From Micropterix aruncella (taxonomy: Eukaryota; Arthropoda; Insecta; Lepidoptera; Micropterigidae), in contig OX155955.1 of NCBI GenBank assembly GCA_944548615.1, positions 8,595,631-8,659,630 of the forward strand: 64,000 nt of DNA. Direction: 5' to 3'. Shown here in pieces: positions 11,291 through 22,361 of this stretch (positions within the stretch are counted from its first letter, which is position 1; every line of letters starts with the position of its first letter). Under the pieces are notes generated by a model. It was not told the origin of the DNA and did no database searches. It saw nothing but the letters and a program-made list of their open reading frames with translations. A program made the translations under genes and the position numbers.

Positions 11291-11489
11291 TTACACGTGC
11301 GATTCGGACCGACTGGTTTTTACCAGTTTGTCCCCTGTAAACAGACAAAGAATGTCTCAGTCGTGTCGCTTCGCATAATTTACATACAGTTGTGCGCAGT
11401 CTATCCGTTCAGTTGTTGCGACCATACATTCATTGCCAATATGCCGAAAGCGTAATATCTTCTGAGTCGGACGTATAGATGAATCCAAA

Positions 11490-11675
11490 AAATTGGGAAG
11501 CGATTTTGGTTCTGTAGAGACTTTCAGTGAAAGTGATGAGGAAACCGAGGACGACGTGGATCTAGCAAGTCGTCGTGCGTGGAATAAAGATGATATAAAA
11601 AATATGACGGCTGCTTCTCCAATATTTCCTTTCACTCCAACTCCGGAAGTAAATGCAACAAAACCTGTTCAATGA
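11490..11675 (+). pseudogene. Possible piggyBac-type N-terminal fragment
   Basis: The frame 11493-11675 reads an acidic serine-rich stretch (ETFSESDEETEDDVD), a Trp-containing linker and ASPIFPFTPTPEVNA before a stop. Acidic N-termini followed by a 'PFTG-x-PG(V/I)N' motif are typical of piggyBac-like transposases, but only this short piece is present and the PG of the motif is changed. An unrelated acidic protein scrap is possible. Confidence 0.35.
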
Positions 11676-11689
11676 TATGCAAACCCAAA

Positions 11690-12062
11690 TATTAAAAATA
11701 CCTTCTGAAATCTCCCCGCGAATTTGTAAGAAAAAATGAGAAAATCTGTCTGACTGAGAGTCAGCGGGCGAGATTCCGGGACACCTGACGATGGCGTACT
11801 AAGGAAGGTGTAATTTAAATTAGTAGGTACCCCCAAAGTGTTTTGGGAAAGCTGATAATTCATCTGTAGGCAATGGATGCAATAAAGAACTCGAAACAAA
11901 TGGTCCGACTGCTCAACAAATAAACGCGTGGCGTCAGCATTACTCCATACATGTCACAAAAATGAAGTCCCTGCAAATACGCCTGTACGATTTGTCGGTA
12001 ACTATTACGCATCGGTCTATTGTGCCGCGCAATAACAATGGACTTCATTTTTGTAACATGTT
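11690..12062 (-). repeat. Unclassified dispersed repeat, copy A (matches 30930-31165)
   Basis: Minus-strand phrases TTTCGAGTTCTTTATTGCAT, ATGAATTATCAGCTTTCC, AGGTGTCCCGGAATCT and GCACAATAGACCGATGCGT recur in the same order on the plus strand at 30970-31165. Inside this copy is a 21-bp inverted repeat (11950-11970 against 12040-12060, one mismatch). No open frame runs through both copies. Confidence 0.65.
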
Positions 12063-12554
12063 TAGAGTAGAACGTCACTTCGCCCGACCAACGAACAGTT
12101 ATAAATTCTCAATGGAAAGGGATACGTGGGGATTTTGTCGGAGACCTAGGTCATCTTATAGATTTTGAGGTATTCTAAATTTTAAGCTGAGCAGAAAAAA
12201 ATGGGTACTACTAGTACATTTTTAATGCGCAACAGTTTGGATTTGGATTTATTTTATATTTTTTCGTCTACTTTTATTATTAAATGATTATTTGTTTTTT
12301 TAATGATTAATTAGTTTTTTTTACTTCAGCAATTTCCTAACCAATTTGATCTTAGATTATGATACCAATGGATTAAAAATAACTTTTCATAAAACTACAT
12401 AGTAAATTACTATTATATAAAATTTATATTTTCCTAGGAACATGCGCTTCCTAGTTAGAAATGAGGCTGAATCATTGTGTTTTTAAATAATTCCTATATA
12501 TTTTCCTGAATATAATAATCCTAAAATATATATGAAAGTATATATAAATATATA

Positions 12555-12735
12555 TTTTTATTTATTTATTTATTAAAGAAAAGCACATTTTTCACGGCAG
12601 TACATTGTACGTTTAGAGGCTTAAATATAAATAATAGCAAAATAGAAAGCACCGCAGATCACAATTTTTTGAAATCAACGCCGCCTAACTAGACCTAGGC
12701 CCGTACTAAGGCAAGCGTACCAAGTAGATAGTGGC
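12555..12735 (-). mobile_element. LINE/SINE 3' end with (TAAA)n-type tail
   Basis: The plus strand begins with (TTTA)n at 12557-12573 and includes CGCCTAACTAGACCTAGGCC at 12682 onward, the 3' module also seen at 13723 and 19543. Only the non-coding 3' UTR is recognisable, so this is a 5'-truncated insertion on the minus strand. Confidence 0.6.
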
Positions 12736-12789
12736 TTGTGCATACTTTAGAATACTTAATTTAAAAATATGCTAGGTATCAAAAACTAT

Positions 12790-13600
12790 TAAAGATTAAC
12801 TAATAATAATAAACATTGTAATTTAGGTGTAGTGTGATGTAACTGTAGTGTGCTGGAAAAATAACATTCAATAAATGGTGAAATAATCAAATTGAATAAT
12901 AATAATATAATGTCGTAAAAAATACACAAAAATATAAATAATAATAATAATGAATCGAAATAAATGGAAAAATGATACCGCAATAAATAGTTATAAAATC
13001 AAATTTAAATAGTCCGAGGATACAATTGTATATAAAATGTCCATGTTACTAGTTTATATATATTTCAATATAATTCAATTAAAAAAAGAACAAAAACGCA
13101 AGAGCAGCGATTTAATTAAATAATAAGAATAGTAATTCAATTTATAATTAAATTACCTATGAATGTCAAATATTTGGTGGCCAATATCCCGACCTTCATT
13201 CAGAAGCCACCTGTGACACTGTTTTTTAAATTGGTCTTTACTGTATACGATCCTTATCGACTCATCCAATTTGTTGTATATCCTATATATAAACGTGCAA
13301 GTCCTATCAAAACGTTAGCATTGGTTTCGGATAAGTTTTTATATGGCAACTCTATTCAATTCATCTAATTGTTGATAAAAACATCCAAGTTGAATAATTC
13401 TTTAAAAAGCAAACCTTCAAATGTTGGTCTCAAGAACGAACAGTCCAATTCCAACAATTCTTTCGAGATACTATTTTTCACATTAATTTAGATAGCTAAT
13501 AAAAAATTGAATACCGAATTGATAATAGTTTCAATTTCACAGTCTTTCGTTCGTACGGCAGCTCCACGATCAATTTCAGGTACGAATCTTAAAGCTTATC
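12790..13600. other. AT-rich intergenic, nothing recognised
   Basis: Long TAA-rich stretches (12790-12990) and no supported gene. The open frame at 13159-13368 lacks any motif. Confidence 0.5.
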
Positions 13601-13604
13601 AACT

Positions 13605-14985
13605 ATTTATTTATTTTTTTTTTTTTTTTTAGTAGTAACACATCTAGTAAAAAGTTAATGTCATATTTGATTAAGATGTTAGCAAGAAATTGATGCGACA
13701 TTATTTTTATGATTGACACAGTCGCCTAACTAGGCCTAGGCCTGTTCTAAGGCAGACTTTTAATGATGATATTAAGTGTGCACTGTCAACTGAATCTATA
13801 ATTAGTAGGTACTTATTTTTAAAACTACAAATATTTACGCATATACAAATATGGATAGATACTTATATACATCTATAGATAATATATATATCCATATATG
13901 CACACATACACATACATATATTTATACGAAAATAATAATAAAACCAAAATAAATAAAATAAAAACGCAAATAATATACATATATAAATCAATTACATATT
14001 GATATGACGCTCACATACCTATAATAGTCATTTAAAATTATCATGGAAAAACTAAATACTAAGTACTAAATACTATCATTCAAAATACAACAGTCAACAT
14101 ATTCCCTAAACCGTCCCTACCCACCTCCAACAACCAATCCGTTAGAGATTTTTTAAAAGTGGATGTGTTCTCACTACTTTTAATTGCGTCGGGAAGATTG
14201 TTATACATTCTAGGGCCAATGAACGTGAAATGGCGCTGGCCAAATGTTGTGTAAGATCTTGCCACCAACATATCACCAGTTCTTGTTGCTCTCGTCTTTC
14301 CAACTCGTTGATTATAAGGTGTCATTTTATTTTTAGTATATATTAGGGCCATGCGAACATAAAGCTGTCTTACATCCAAAACCCCGGACTGGATGTAAAG
14401 AGTGTCTGACGGAAATCGATATGGTTTACGTGCGATTATTTTTAAAATACATTTTTGCGCTACTTCTAGAGGGTGTAGAGTGGACCTTGTACAACCGCCC
14501 CATCCTATAATACCATAGCATAGTATTGACTGACACAATGCATAGTAGGTGTTTTTCAGTGTTCTCGGGTCCACAATATCTCTTATTTCCCTAAATATAC
14601 ATGCGAGTTTGCGCACCTTCATCGACAGCTTATCAATATGTGGTTGCCAACGCATCTTATTGTCGATCGTTATACCCAGGTATTGTACCTGTTGTGCTCT
14701 TTCTAGAGTAGTGCAGTTGCAATGCTGAGTATTTCTGTCGCAGTCATGAATGGTCAGTCTATGGTTTAAATGTGGTTGGCCTTTACTATTGTTGCTGAAC
14801 GTAAGGTACTTAGTTTTATGTATGTTCAGGCTAAGTAGAGAATTGTCTAACTATTCATATACTTCATTAATACCCTCATTGGCTACGGAGAATGTTTCAT
14901 TCCAGTTATAGCCCTCAAAAATAACGACCGTATCATCGGCGAAGGAAATTGTTTTGCCGACTTGTTGCCGAAATTGTTTATCGTT
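13605..14985 (-). mobile_element. 5'-truncated LINE, copy 1 of a family (second copy at 19430)
   Basis: On the minus strand, RT C-terminal coding sequence is followed by a ~450-bp AT-rich 3' UTR and an A-rich tail (T-run at 13609-13631 on the plus strand). The 3' UTR carries the CCTAACTAGGCCTAGGCC module at 13723-13757. The 5' break lies near 14985, just upstream of the RT catalytic box. Confidence 0.85.
14080..14985 (-). pseudogene. LINE reverse transcriptase, C-terminal half
   Basis: Minus-strand reading from about 14950 gives the catalytic box FADDTVVIFEG (plus strand 14929-14943 encodes FADDT). Next come LNIHKTKYLTFS and QVQYLGITIDNKMRWQPHID, in which the LG-x-x-ID-x-x-x-W segment is the RT thumb boundary. 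The 191-residue C-terminal stretch (14655-14080) includes CYGIIGWGG and FKKSLTDWLL. One in-frame stop interrupts the region just upstream (near 14850). This is the post-palm part of ORF2 in CR1/Jockey-type LINEs. Palm motifs A and B and the endonuclease are missing. Confidence 0.85.
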
Positions 14986-15815
14986 GAAGAATTTGTTGAA
15001 AGAGTTTACGTAATCGTACAACGCGTTCTTGAGATATCGAAGAGCCAGATAGACATACAGACAGTTTTTTTTCGTGGAGGTTTTAGATCGTGGAGAGATT
15101 TAATTTTAAACAGTGATTTTGACCCAAACTCCTAAAAAACACCTTAAAAAACTATATTGGATTCAAAATCAAATTTTTCCACATTTTACAATATTTAGAA
15201 CCAGAAAAACTTATTAAAAAAACAAAAAGATTTAATTAAAAGGATATACGCAAAAAATATCCCTAGGAGAGCTTTACATTATACCACTTCCACATCACCA
15301 AAATTATATAAACTGTGCTAGAAATTGGAGATACCTAAATTCATAACACATTCCCGCGGTATGCCGTTTGTTTTCAGATAATGAAGCGGATTACATTTAC
15401 TCTCCCCATTGTGATCCTTTCAGCATTATATTATACCATAATAAAATATCATCCCCAGATCCTCAGATTAACGTCGAAATAAACCACCCTTCGAAGGGAT
15501 AATAGATTTTCGACATAATAGATTCTATGGCAGGATTGTCGCTCTTTCTGTTATGTTTTTCCTTATAAGGTGTCTAATAATTTCCTCATATTTTCGTAAA
15601 CAAATCTTTACTTACCGCTGGATTCTCATAACAAACTATTTGTATTAGGTAAATTATGCCACCGTGCATGGTAAAATACTTTTAAATATTGGCTTATAAT
15701 ATATCCTTTAAACCCATTATATATCACCCATGTTACATTGTTAAGTACCGTATGAACGCGTCAATTACCGTTTTTAGTTTAAATAAACTCTAATTTCAGA
15801 GTATATTATTGTTAT
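14986..15815. other. Intergenic, nothing recognised
   Basis: AT-rich, no gene. A phrase at 15040-15062 (CCAGATAGACATACAGACAG) resembles the ends of common insect retroposon 3' UTRs but is too short to assign. Confidence 0.45.
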
Positions 15816-15821
15816 TAAGCT

Positions 15822-16740
15822 TTATTGTGAAAGTTCGAATGGACAGGTTTGTTATCATTACGAAAATCTCCTATAACCAAACGTATTATGAAGGGTGTGT
15901 GTGTGCGTACGTATGTGTGCATGTAACATTGCATGTAAGTGTTGGGAGCTAATGGTCCCTGTTGGAGTTGGCCACGAAGACCTATTTGGTTAGGGTCGGT
16001 CACACTCACGGGTCGACATCCATCCGGCGGACTTCACGCATGAAGTGCGAGCCCGGGCAGGTCTCTGGCCTGAGGGCTAGTTTCCTCAGAAGTCGATCTT
16101 CTGGCGCTCCTGGAAGGTTTGCGCACCGTGTGGCATCAGCCAATCGATTGTGCATTCTGACTAACAGTCGGGGGTGTCTAGAAACAGGACTGTCTCCGAT
16201 AGAGCGGGTGTAGTTTTTCAACTTACAGCGACTACTCTTAAAACGACAATCGCCTAACCGATTCCGGGTAGGCGGTAGCTGGGCAAAGGATGCCGTGGTC
16301 CGCGATAGATTCGGTAGACACCGTTTCACCGCTACGTAAGGGAGAGGACCGCGCAAGCGACCTCGAACTCGTAACCAGTCGGAAGGCCGGAGAAATCTAG
16401 GAGAAACCGGAATTAAGGGCGCAAGGTCGGCCCGCTGGGTGCACACTGCACACCCGGTGTCTCGCGGTAAGGCGTTGGTCTCTTACGGGCGATGAGCTTA
16501 ACTATACAGTCTTCTACGTTTAACTCACAGGAGACAGAATGATCAATATCGTTAAAACTTCAGGTGACGGGTTCGCCCGTTGTAGTCGACAGCTCTAGTT
16601 GTATGTGTATGTCTTGTTATTGCATTCGAACGACAGAATTTAAACGCGATTTCGTTAATTTTATCCCAATGGAAAATGGTTATCCTGCCGGGAATCATAC
16701 CCGTAACCATACTATGTAAGATTATACAACCATACCACTA
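15822..16740 (-). mobile_element. tRNA-derived SINE, copy 3, split by a GC-rich insertion
   Basis: The two SINE halves (15822-15942 and 16600-16740) line up with the continuous copy at 8812-9020. The left half has the 3' hairpin region and GT-rich stretch. The right half has CTTGTTATTGCATTCGA, ATTTTATCCCAATGGAAAAT and a degenerate B-box (GGGAATCATACCC near 16690). The inserted element occupies 15943-16599. Confidence 0.75.
15943..16599 (+). mobile_element. Unclassified GC-rich repeat element, copy A (complete)
   Basis: It is bounded by TGTAAGTGT (15934-15942) and TGTATGTGT (16600-16608), a 9-bp near-perfect direct repeat that fits a target-site duplication inside the SINE. The 657-bp element starts TGGGAGCTAATGG, contains CGCGATAGATTCGGTAGACA and GCGCAAGGTCGGCCCGCT, and ends GTTGTAGTCGACAGCTCTAGT. 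Ends are not inverted repeats and there is no poly(A). The frame at 16446-16006 on the minus strand matches no family that I know and is interrupted in other copies. Related copies are at 18235, 39600 and 62530. It may be a non-autonomous retroelement; its class is unknown. Confidence 0.7.
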
Positions 16741-16754
16741 GACATTTGTATGTT

Positions 16755-16880
16755 TAAAATATTTGTATTATTTAATGAATTTATTTATTTAAAGCAATTA
16801 ACAAATAATTTTACAATTTACAATCAAACAACAGATAAAATAGTATACTAAAATACTTAATCCACAGTAATACAGTAAAC
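16755..16880 (-). repeat. Possible LINE/SINE 3' tail
   Basis: TTTATTTATTT followed by AGCAATTAACAAATAATTTTAC resembles the plus-strand start of other minus-strand retroposon 3' ends here (compare 52840-52880). Only a short stretch is similar. Confidence 0.3.
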
Positions 16881-17056
16881 TCGTGTGGTATTCAGAATGG
16901 TAAAAATTCCTTTTCTCACTAATTTTATTTATTCGTTAAGAAAGTGTTCTTAGAATGTATCGATGCCGGAATTAGAATTTATGTTTGGATTCCCATGTAT
17001 ACTTAGTGTACCGAAATAAATTATACATATATTTGTAGGTATGCAAATAATTCTTA

Positions 17057-17366
17057 TGGGCTCTCTAGACGATCAAGCATGCTTGTCAATCATCGCGTCG
17101 CGGGCTAGGAAGGGGTCGTAAACCGCAGGAAATATGCATTTTTTTAATATTTACCAAAATGCCTAATTTTGTAGTTTATACCGGGGAATCACGTCATTCA
17201 TCAATCAATTACGTCTAATTAATCTGACTCCCTGGTATACAGCTACAAAATTAGGCAATTTTGGTAAATATTATAAAATATATTTGCATATATCCTGCAG
17301 TTTACGATTCCCACCGAGCCCGCGACGCGATGCTTGACAAGCATGCTTGATCGTCTAGAGAGCCCC
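17057..17366. mobile_element. Foldback MITE with TTA duplication, copy 3
   Basis: TTA at 17054-17056 and 17367-17369 flank the 310-bp palindromic element. The arms contain GCTCTCTAGACGATCAAGCA and its complement, and the inner arms GCCTAATTTTGTAG against CTACAAAATTAGGC. It matches the copy at 10987-11290 end to end but lacks the 99-bp left flank shared by copies 1 and 2, so the true mobile unit is the TTA-bounded part. Confidence 0.88.
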
Positions 17367-17929
17367 TTACAATTGATTGATATTCTTACAATGTATGTAT
17401 GAACGTATATGTATCAACGTTTTATTCCCATGTGTACTTAGTGTGTATGGAAATTAATTATACATGTGTATATAGGTATATAAATAAGGCATCAACTTCT
17501 AACCAGCAATTTATTTAACATAAACTTATATCAGCCGCATCTTATAAAGGCTATACAGGAAATAATAATATAAAAATGTCAGCGAAGACAACTTGAAAGA
17601 AAGTTGACACCTGTTACCCTTTCACGTAACGAAGATTGACATTAGAATCCCTCGGGTTTACGGGGCACATCCACATGTGACAGCGATACGTGGCTTACAG
17701 GAAACGTAACGAAATAGCTGAAAATGCTACATCAAGGAAGAACTTAGTAACTCAAATATTTAATTTTACGAAAGAGGAAAACAATCCCGAATTTAGCAGT
17801 TTTTTTACAACATAGGATTGCCATATGTCAGCGATTTTAACAAGCGTACCTTAGTGTGATCTTTAAATGGTTTCAAGGAAAATATGGCGATTTAGACAAT
17901 TACAGTTGAATAATATTCCATAGAAATGA

Positions 17930-18850
17930 TGCTTAAGGTGGCTCGAACGGTTCCCTGTAGCCTGGAACCCAATGTATTGACTTCACCGCCAACACTTGTA
18001 TTGTTGAGGGGTACACATGCTTATTTGGCTCCTATCCGGAAGCCTCCTGGAATAGGTGAATTACCTTCGTCGGGCACCTTGGTCGGACACACTGACTGCA
18101 CTCGTTAGCGGCATTATATTTGGTGGCTTGCCGAAAGAGTCTGGAAACATAGTTTCCTAAAGCCGCCCCCTGGCCACCTGATCCCGGTGATAAGAGCGGG
18201 CAAAGGGCGCCATAAGTCGTGATTGCTCATAACTTGTGGGGGAGCTAATGCGCCCAGTAATGCGCTCGACCCAACTCATAGGACAGCACCCATCCGATAG
18301 CCTCCACGTAGAAGTGCGATCTCGGGTAGGACTCTATGCCTGTGGGCCAGTTCCCCTAGGAAACGTCCTTCGGGCGCTCCTAGACGGTTTGCGAACCGTG
18401 CGGCGTCAGTCAATCGACTGTGCATTCCGACTAATAACCGGGGGAGTCTGGAAACGGCTTTGTTCCTATTGAGAGATGGTGGTTGTTAACCTTACGGCAA
18501 CCGGTCTTTAAACGACCAATCGGCTGCTCGATACCGGGTTAACAGCCGGGCAAAGAACGCCGTGGTCCGCGATAGATTCGGTAGACACCGTTTCACCGCT
18601 ACGTAAGGGAGAGGACTGCGCAAGCGACCTTGAACCCGTAACCAGTCGGAAGGCCGGAGAAATCTGGGGGAAACTGGAATTAAGGGCGCAAGGTCGGCCC
18701 GCTAGGTGCGCACCCGGTGTCTCGCGGTAAGGCGTTGGTCTCGTACAGCTTAACTAGACAGTCTTCTACGTTTACCTCACAAGAGATAGAACGATCAATT
18801 CAACTTCTTGATGTGACGGGTTGCCCGTTGTAGTCGACACCTTCAAGTGT
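17930..18850 (+). mobile_element. GC-rich repeat element, copy B (partial unit plus full unit)
   Basis: A partial unit at 17930-18230 (with TGGCCACCTGATCCCGGTGA) is followed by a fuller unit from about 18232. The latter begins TGTGGGGGAGCTAATG, contains CCGCGATAGATTCGGTAGAC and GCGCAAGGTCGGCCCGCT, and ends CCCGTTGTAGTCGACA near 18843. The second unit aligns with copy A. Two head-to-tail portions suggest either tandem structure in the parent element or two insertions. Short open frames (18236-18472) have no known homolog in my reading. Confidence 0.65.
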
Positions 18851-19425
18851 TTACAACTGGTCTATCATATTCTGGTTTCCATGTTGACCTGATGCTGCCG
18901 TTCCTCTACTACCCGCGCTGCCTTGCTTCCAGAATTGCGTAGCTGCCGCAGCTCCAGAAGTCATGTTCTTCGCAGTACCGTCGAAATGATTTTGAATTCA
19001 TTTGTCAAGCCTTGATGTGGCCCGTTTAGCCCAGTTTATATTAGAGAAGATAGAGGTTTTTCTTTTAGTGTTACCTATGAGTATTTATTTTCGTCGTCCA
19101 CTTTCTTACCCAACTCGCTCGTCAGTTTCACTGTGGATAGTTAGGGGTATAATTGCGTAGACTGTAGATAGAGTGTAACTGTATGTAGCTTCGCTACACT
19201 GATTTCTTTTATAATCAACAAAATGTTGACTTTCCAATCGTGGTTAGTAGTAACAATCGCGTTTCGCCGTATGTTAATTGAAAATGTCGAAGAACTGAGT
19301 TACTTGCTTATTCCTGTATAGTGTAGATATCAAAGTAAATGTAATTTGTCCACAATAAATGCCACCTTTTTATTACAATATGTAAGTATTCGTTATTTGT
19401 CAACTTTAACTTTTATTTATCCTTG
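18851..19425. other. Intergenic, nothing recognised
   Basis: Mixed composition with no supported gene. TGTAGCTTCGCTACA near 19184-19198 is a short palindrome. Confidence 0.45.
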
Positions 19426-19429
19426 AATT

Positions 19430-20073
19430 TATTTATTTATTTATTTATTTAGTAACACATCTAGTAAACAATTAATGCCATATTTGTAAGTAAGATGTTA
19501 GCATGAAATTGATGCGACATTATTTTTAAAGTTTGACACAGTCGCCTAACTAGGCCTAGGCCTGTTCTAAGGCAGACTTTTAATGATTAGATATTAAGTG
19601 TGCACTGTCAACTTAAACTATATGTTAGTACTTATTTTTAAATCGACAAATATGAAACTATAAATATACATATACATATACAAATATAGATACTCGTATG
19701 CATCTATAGATAAAATATATATATCCATATATGTACACATACACATACATATATGTATACGATAATAATAATAAAAGCAAAATAAATAAAAATAAAAACT
19801 AAAATAATATACATATATAAATCAATTACATATTGATGTAACGTTTACATACCTATAATAGTATTTTAAAATTATCATGGTAAAAACTAAATACTATCAT
19901 TCAAAATACAACAGTCAGCATATTTCCTAAACCGTCCCTACCCACCTCCAACAACCAATCGGTTAGTGATTTTTTAAAAGTGGATGTGTTCTCACTACTT
20001 TTAATTGCTTCGGGAAGATTGTTGTACATTCTAGGGCAAATGAACGTGAAATGGCGTTGGCCAAATGTTGTCA
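19430..20073 (-). mobile_element. 5'-truncated LINE, copy 2 of the 13605 family
   Basis: Nearly the whole 3' UTR of the 13605-14985 element is repeated. It runs from (TTTA)n at 19430-19451 through the CGCCTAACTAGGCCTAGGCC module (19543-19577) to the last ~40 codons of ORF2 (19905-20073, the FKKSLTDWLLEVG stretch). It breaks off at about 20073, so insertion was more severely 5'-truncated than copy 1. Confidence 0.85.
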
Positions 20074-20335
20074 AGTTGAATAAATGGTGTTGACCACTTA
20101 TGTATAGGTTTGGGGCGTCAAATTACGTTATATTCATAGATGTGGAAAAGTCTTTAAAAAGGCTTCCGTACTAAGGTCGCGCCAGTGTTTGTGATGAACG
20201 TTTTTGTTGTCCACAAATATTTAAATATATATATCGTGGTCCAAGGATTTCGGCTCCAAAGATTAATTTATAATTATTTCGCAAATCATCTTTCTCGCAT
20301 CTAATCTCCCGAGTGTTATTTAATTGCTCCATATA

Positions 20336-21274
20336 TACGAGGGTCATCCGAAAGTAAGGTTACAAGGGCTCCTGAGGCCGATAGATTTTTTTTTATTTCG
20401 AAGTTGGTGCACCTGGTATATAGTGAGTGTTCTAACGGTTAGTTTGTTAGAATCTGCGTATTTGTTGGCCATTTCGTTTAATCACAGTAAATTATTTCGA
20501 TGGAGAGGTAGTCGCTCGCTCCCGCCACCTTCCGTCCATGCGAGATCCGCGCGGTCATCCATTTTTTGATTTTTCGAAACTACCTATACCGCCGCGAATA
20601 TCCATCAGATGACGGTGAATAAGACGTGGGAATGCGACTGCACGCCACAATCTAAAGACACTTCAGTGGGGTCATTCATCTTCCCCAGCCACCAAAACTT
20701 TCAAGACGACCCATTCAGCAGGAGATGTGATGGCATCTGTTTTATGTGTCCGTAAGGGGATGCTGCGGGTGTATATACCTAAAGGGACTACCATTAATGC
20801 AAAGGGTTATTATAGTACCTTAAAAAGAGCAATTGAGAGCCGCAGAAGGGGAATGCTGACCCGTGCAGTCATCCTTTTGCATGACAACACCAGGCCCCAC
20901 ACCGCGCGAGTTTTAAGGAGCTGCTGACATCGTTTGGTTGGGATATTGTCACTCATTCCCCGTATTCATTTGTTTTCGCCTTCGGACTATAACTTATTCA
21001 CTAAACTAAAGGAGTTTTTGGGTCGAAAATATTTTTACAACTATCAGAAGGACGATGAAGCTGCGAAGAAGTGGCGGAAAGAGCTGACGGCGGAGGTCAA
21101 TGACATTGTCATACCAAAACTGATGACCCAACAAAATAAAAGTTTCAATCACGACTGTGATTATATTGAATAATAATTTTATATATTTCTGAAGTCTTTT
21201 GTGAATTTCAATTAAAATAAAGCATTTTCGATCCTACATAAATGTTGTAACCTTACTTCTGGGTGGCCCTAGTA
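20336..21274 (+). mobile_element. mariner transposon, inactive, both ends present
   Basis: TA dinucleotides (20336-20337, 21273-21274) flank 20338-21272. The left end CGAGGGTCATCCGAAAGTAAG and the right end (complement CTAGGGCCACCCAGAAGTAAG) are imperfect ~28-bp inverted repeats ending in AAGGTTACAA. At 935 bp it is shorter than the ~1.3 kb usual for mariner; the transposase N-terminal half is deleted or unrecognisable. Confidence 0.9.
20700..21173 (+). pseudogene. mariner (DD34D) transposase pseudogene, C-terminal half
   Basis: The frame at 20700-20927 reads FKTTHSAGDVMASV, then RRRGMLTRAVILLHDNTRPHTA, where HDN holds the second catalytic Asp (codon 20883-20885). A frame break near 20930 leads to SPSDYNLFTKLKEFLGRKYF, with the third catalytic Asp at 20985-20987. 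It ends CDYIE and a stop at 21171-21173. The spacing between the two aspartates is about 34 codons, as expected for mariner. The N-terminal helix-turn-helix region and the first Asp are not seen. The enzyme normally cuts and pastes the element at TA sites; this copy is dead. Confidence 0.9.
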
Positions 21275-21504
21275 TTTACCTGTAATTCCATATCTGATAC
21301 ATCTAGTGTGATGTCGGAAAGCAAAAGTTGATGTCGGAGATATACTCAGTCCTATATTTGGATAATATTGTATCAAGTATTCACAATAAAATGAATTGTA
21401 TTTTTTTTAAACCACAATTCTGGTGTCTTATTGTGAAACCCGCCTTGTTGCCTGTTGGCAACATCTCCTGGGTGGGCATTTAAAGCATCATGCAGTCAAC
21501 CACT

Positions 21505-21600
21505 CAGACGGTCACCCGAACAAGTATTGACCCAACTCTGCCTAACTTCGGTAACGACGAGGAGAAACGGTGTTAATGTGGCTACGGAAGCTCACGGATT
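21505..21600 (-). pseudogene. 5S rRNA-derived segment, divergent
   Basis: The minus strand reads ACCGTTTCTCCTCGTCGTTACCGAAGTTAGGCAGAGTTGGGTCAATACTTGTTCGGGTGACC in outline, matching the 5S rRNA landmarks (TTCTCGTC, TTACCGAAGTTA, GGTCAGTACTT, GGGTGACC) with many changes. It is shorter and more diverged than the copy at 26613. It may be a 5S pseudogene or a 5S-headed SINE. Confidence 0.55.
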
Positions 21601-21604
21601 ATTT

Positions 21605-22285
21605 ATACCTAATATCTAGTTTTAAGTTTCTACAATTTTTAAAGACTTTTATGAAAATAAATGAATTAAATTAATTTAAAATGGCGTGATTATTCTAAAC
21701 ATAGAGCATCGTCTGCTAATAAAAATAATTAACTTGCATGTTTTTGTATGCAACTTGAGTGTTTGTGCTGGGAAGGATTTAACCTCTCCCGCTAGACCTC
21801 CATATTTCTAGAATGACGTTAAAGTAATCCCTTCTACGACTATTGAGCTTGAAATCAGGGATAATGGCAATATTACAGGGAGTTCTATTTAAAATAATCC
21901 CGTAATTTCGAGATTGATTAATACGAACGTGATTGGATTCGATAATGACAATATGGGTCTGAAAATGACGTACCGTCGAGAGTCGGAAATCGCGGAAACT
22001 CCACCCTCTCGCGGGCATTTCTTTTCATCATATAAAAGAGGTAACATTTCTAGGAGAGTGTACTTGTACGTACGTTCGCCGGCCATCCCGCGTAAATGCC
22101 CTCCCGGCGTATTAGGCCCCACATTTTATATCGGGCCCATTCGATCCCGGCCAATCTTGTCCGACAATAGATTTTATCGTCAAAGTAACGTAAAACTCGA
22201 CATCGAACTCACCGTCATTAAGCGGTACAAAATACCTTCAAGGAAACGAAGAATAGACGTTTACCACAATGAAAAGAGGGCGACA
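21605..22285. other. Intergenic, mixed composition
   Basis: A less AT-rich block at about 21960-22260 has open frames on both strands (21914-22303 plus, 22122-21889 minus). Neither shows a domain that I recognise, so I leave them uncalled. Confidence 0.4.
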
Positions 22286-22288
22286 TTG

Positions 22289-22361
22289 AAGAAACATCTG
22301 TAATGGCATCTAACTTTGTCAAATTATAACTATGTCATCTGTAATGGCATCTAACTTTGTC
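22289..22361. repeat. Tandem duplication, ~45-bp period
   Basis: CATCTGTAATGGCATCTAAC followed by TTTGTC occurs twice, starting near 22296 and 22335. This is a simple recent duplication. Confidence 0.85.

Noticed and set aside
16006..16446. 146-codon minus-strand frame as a gene
   Set aside because: It lies within a GC-rich dispersed repeat. Stop codons are rarer there because of base composition, and the related copies do not keep the frame.
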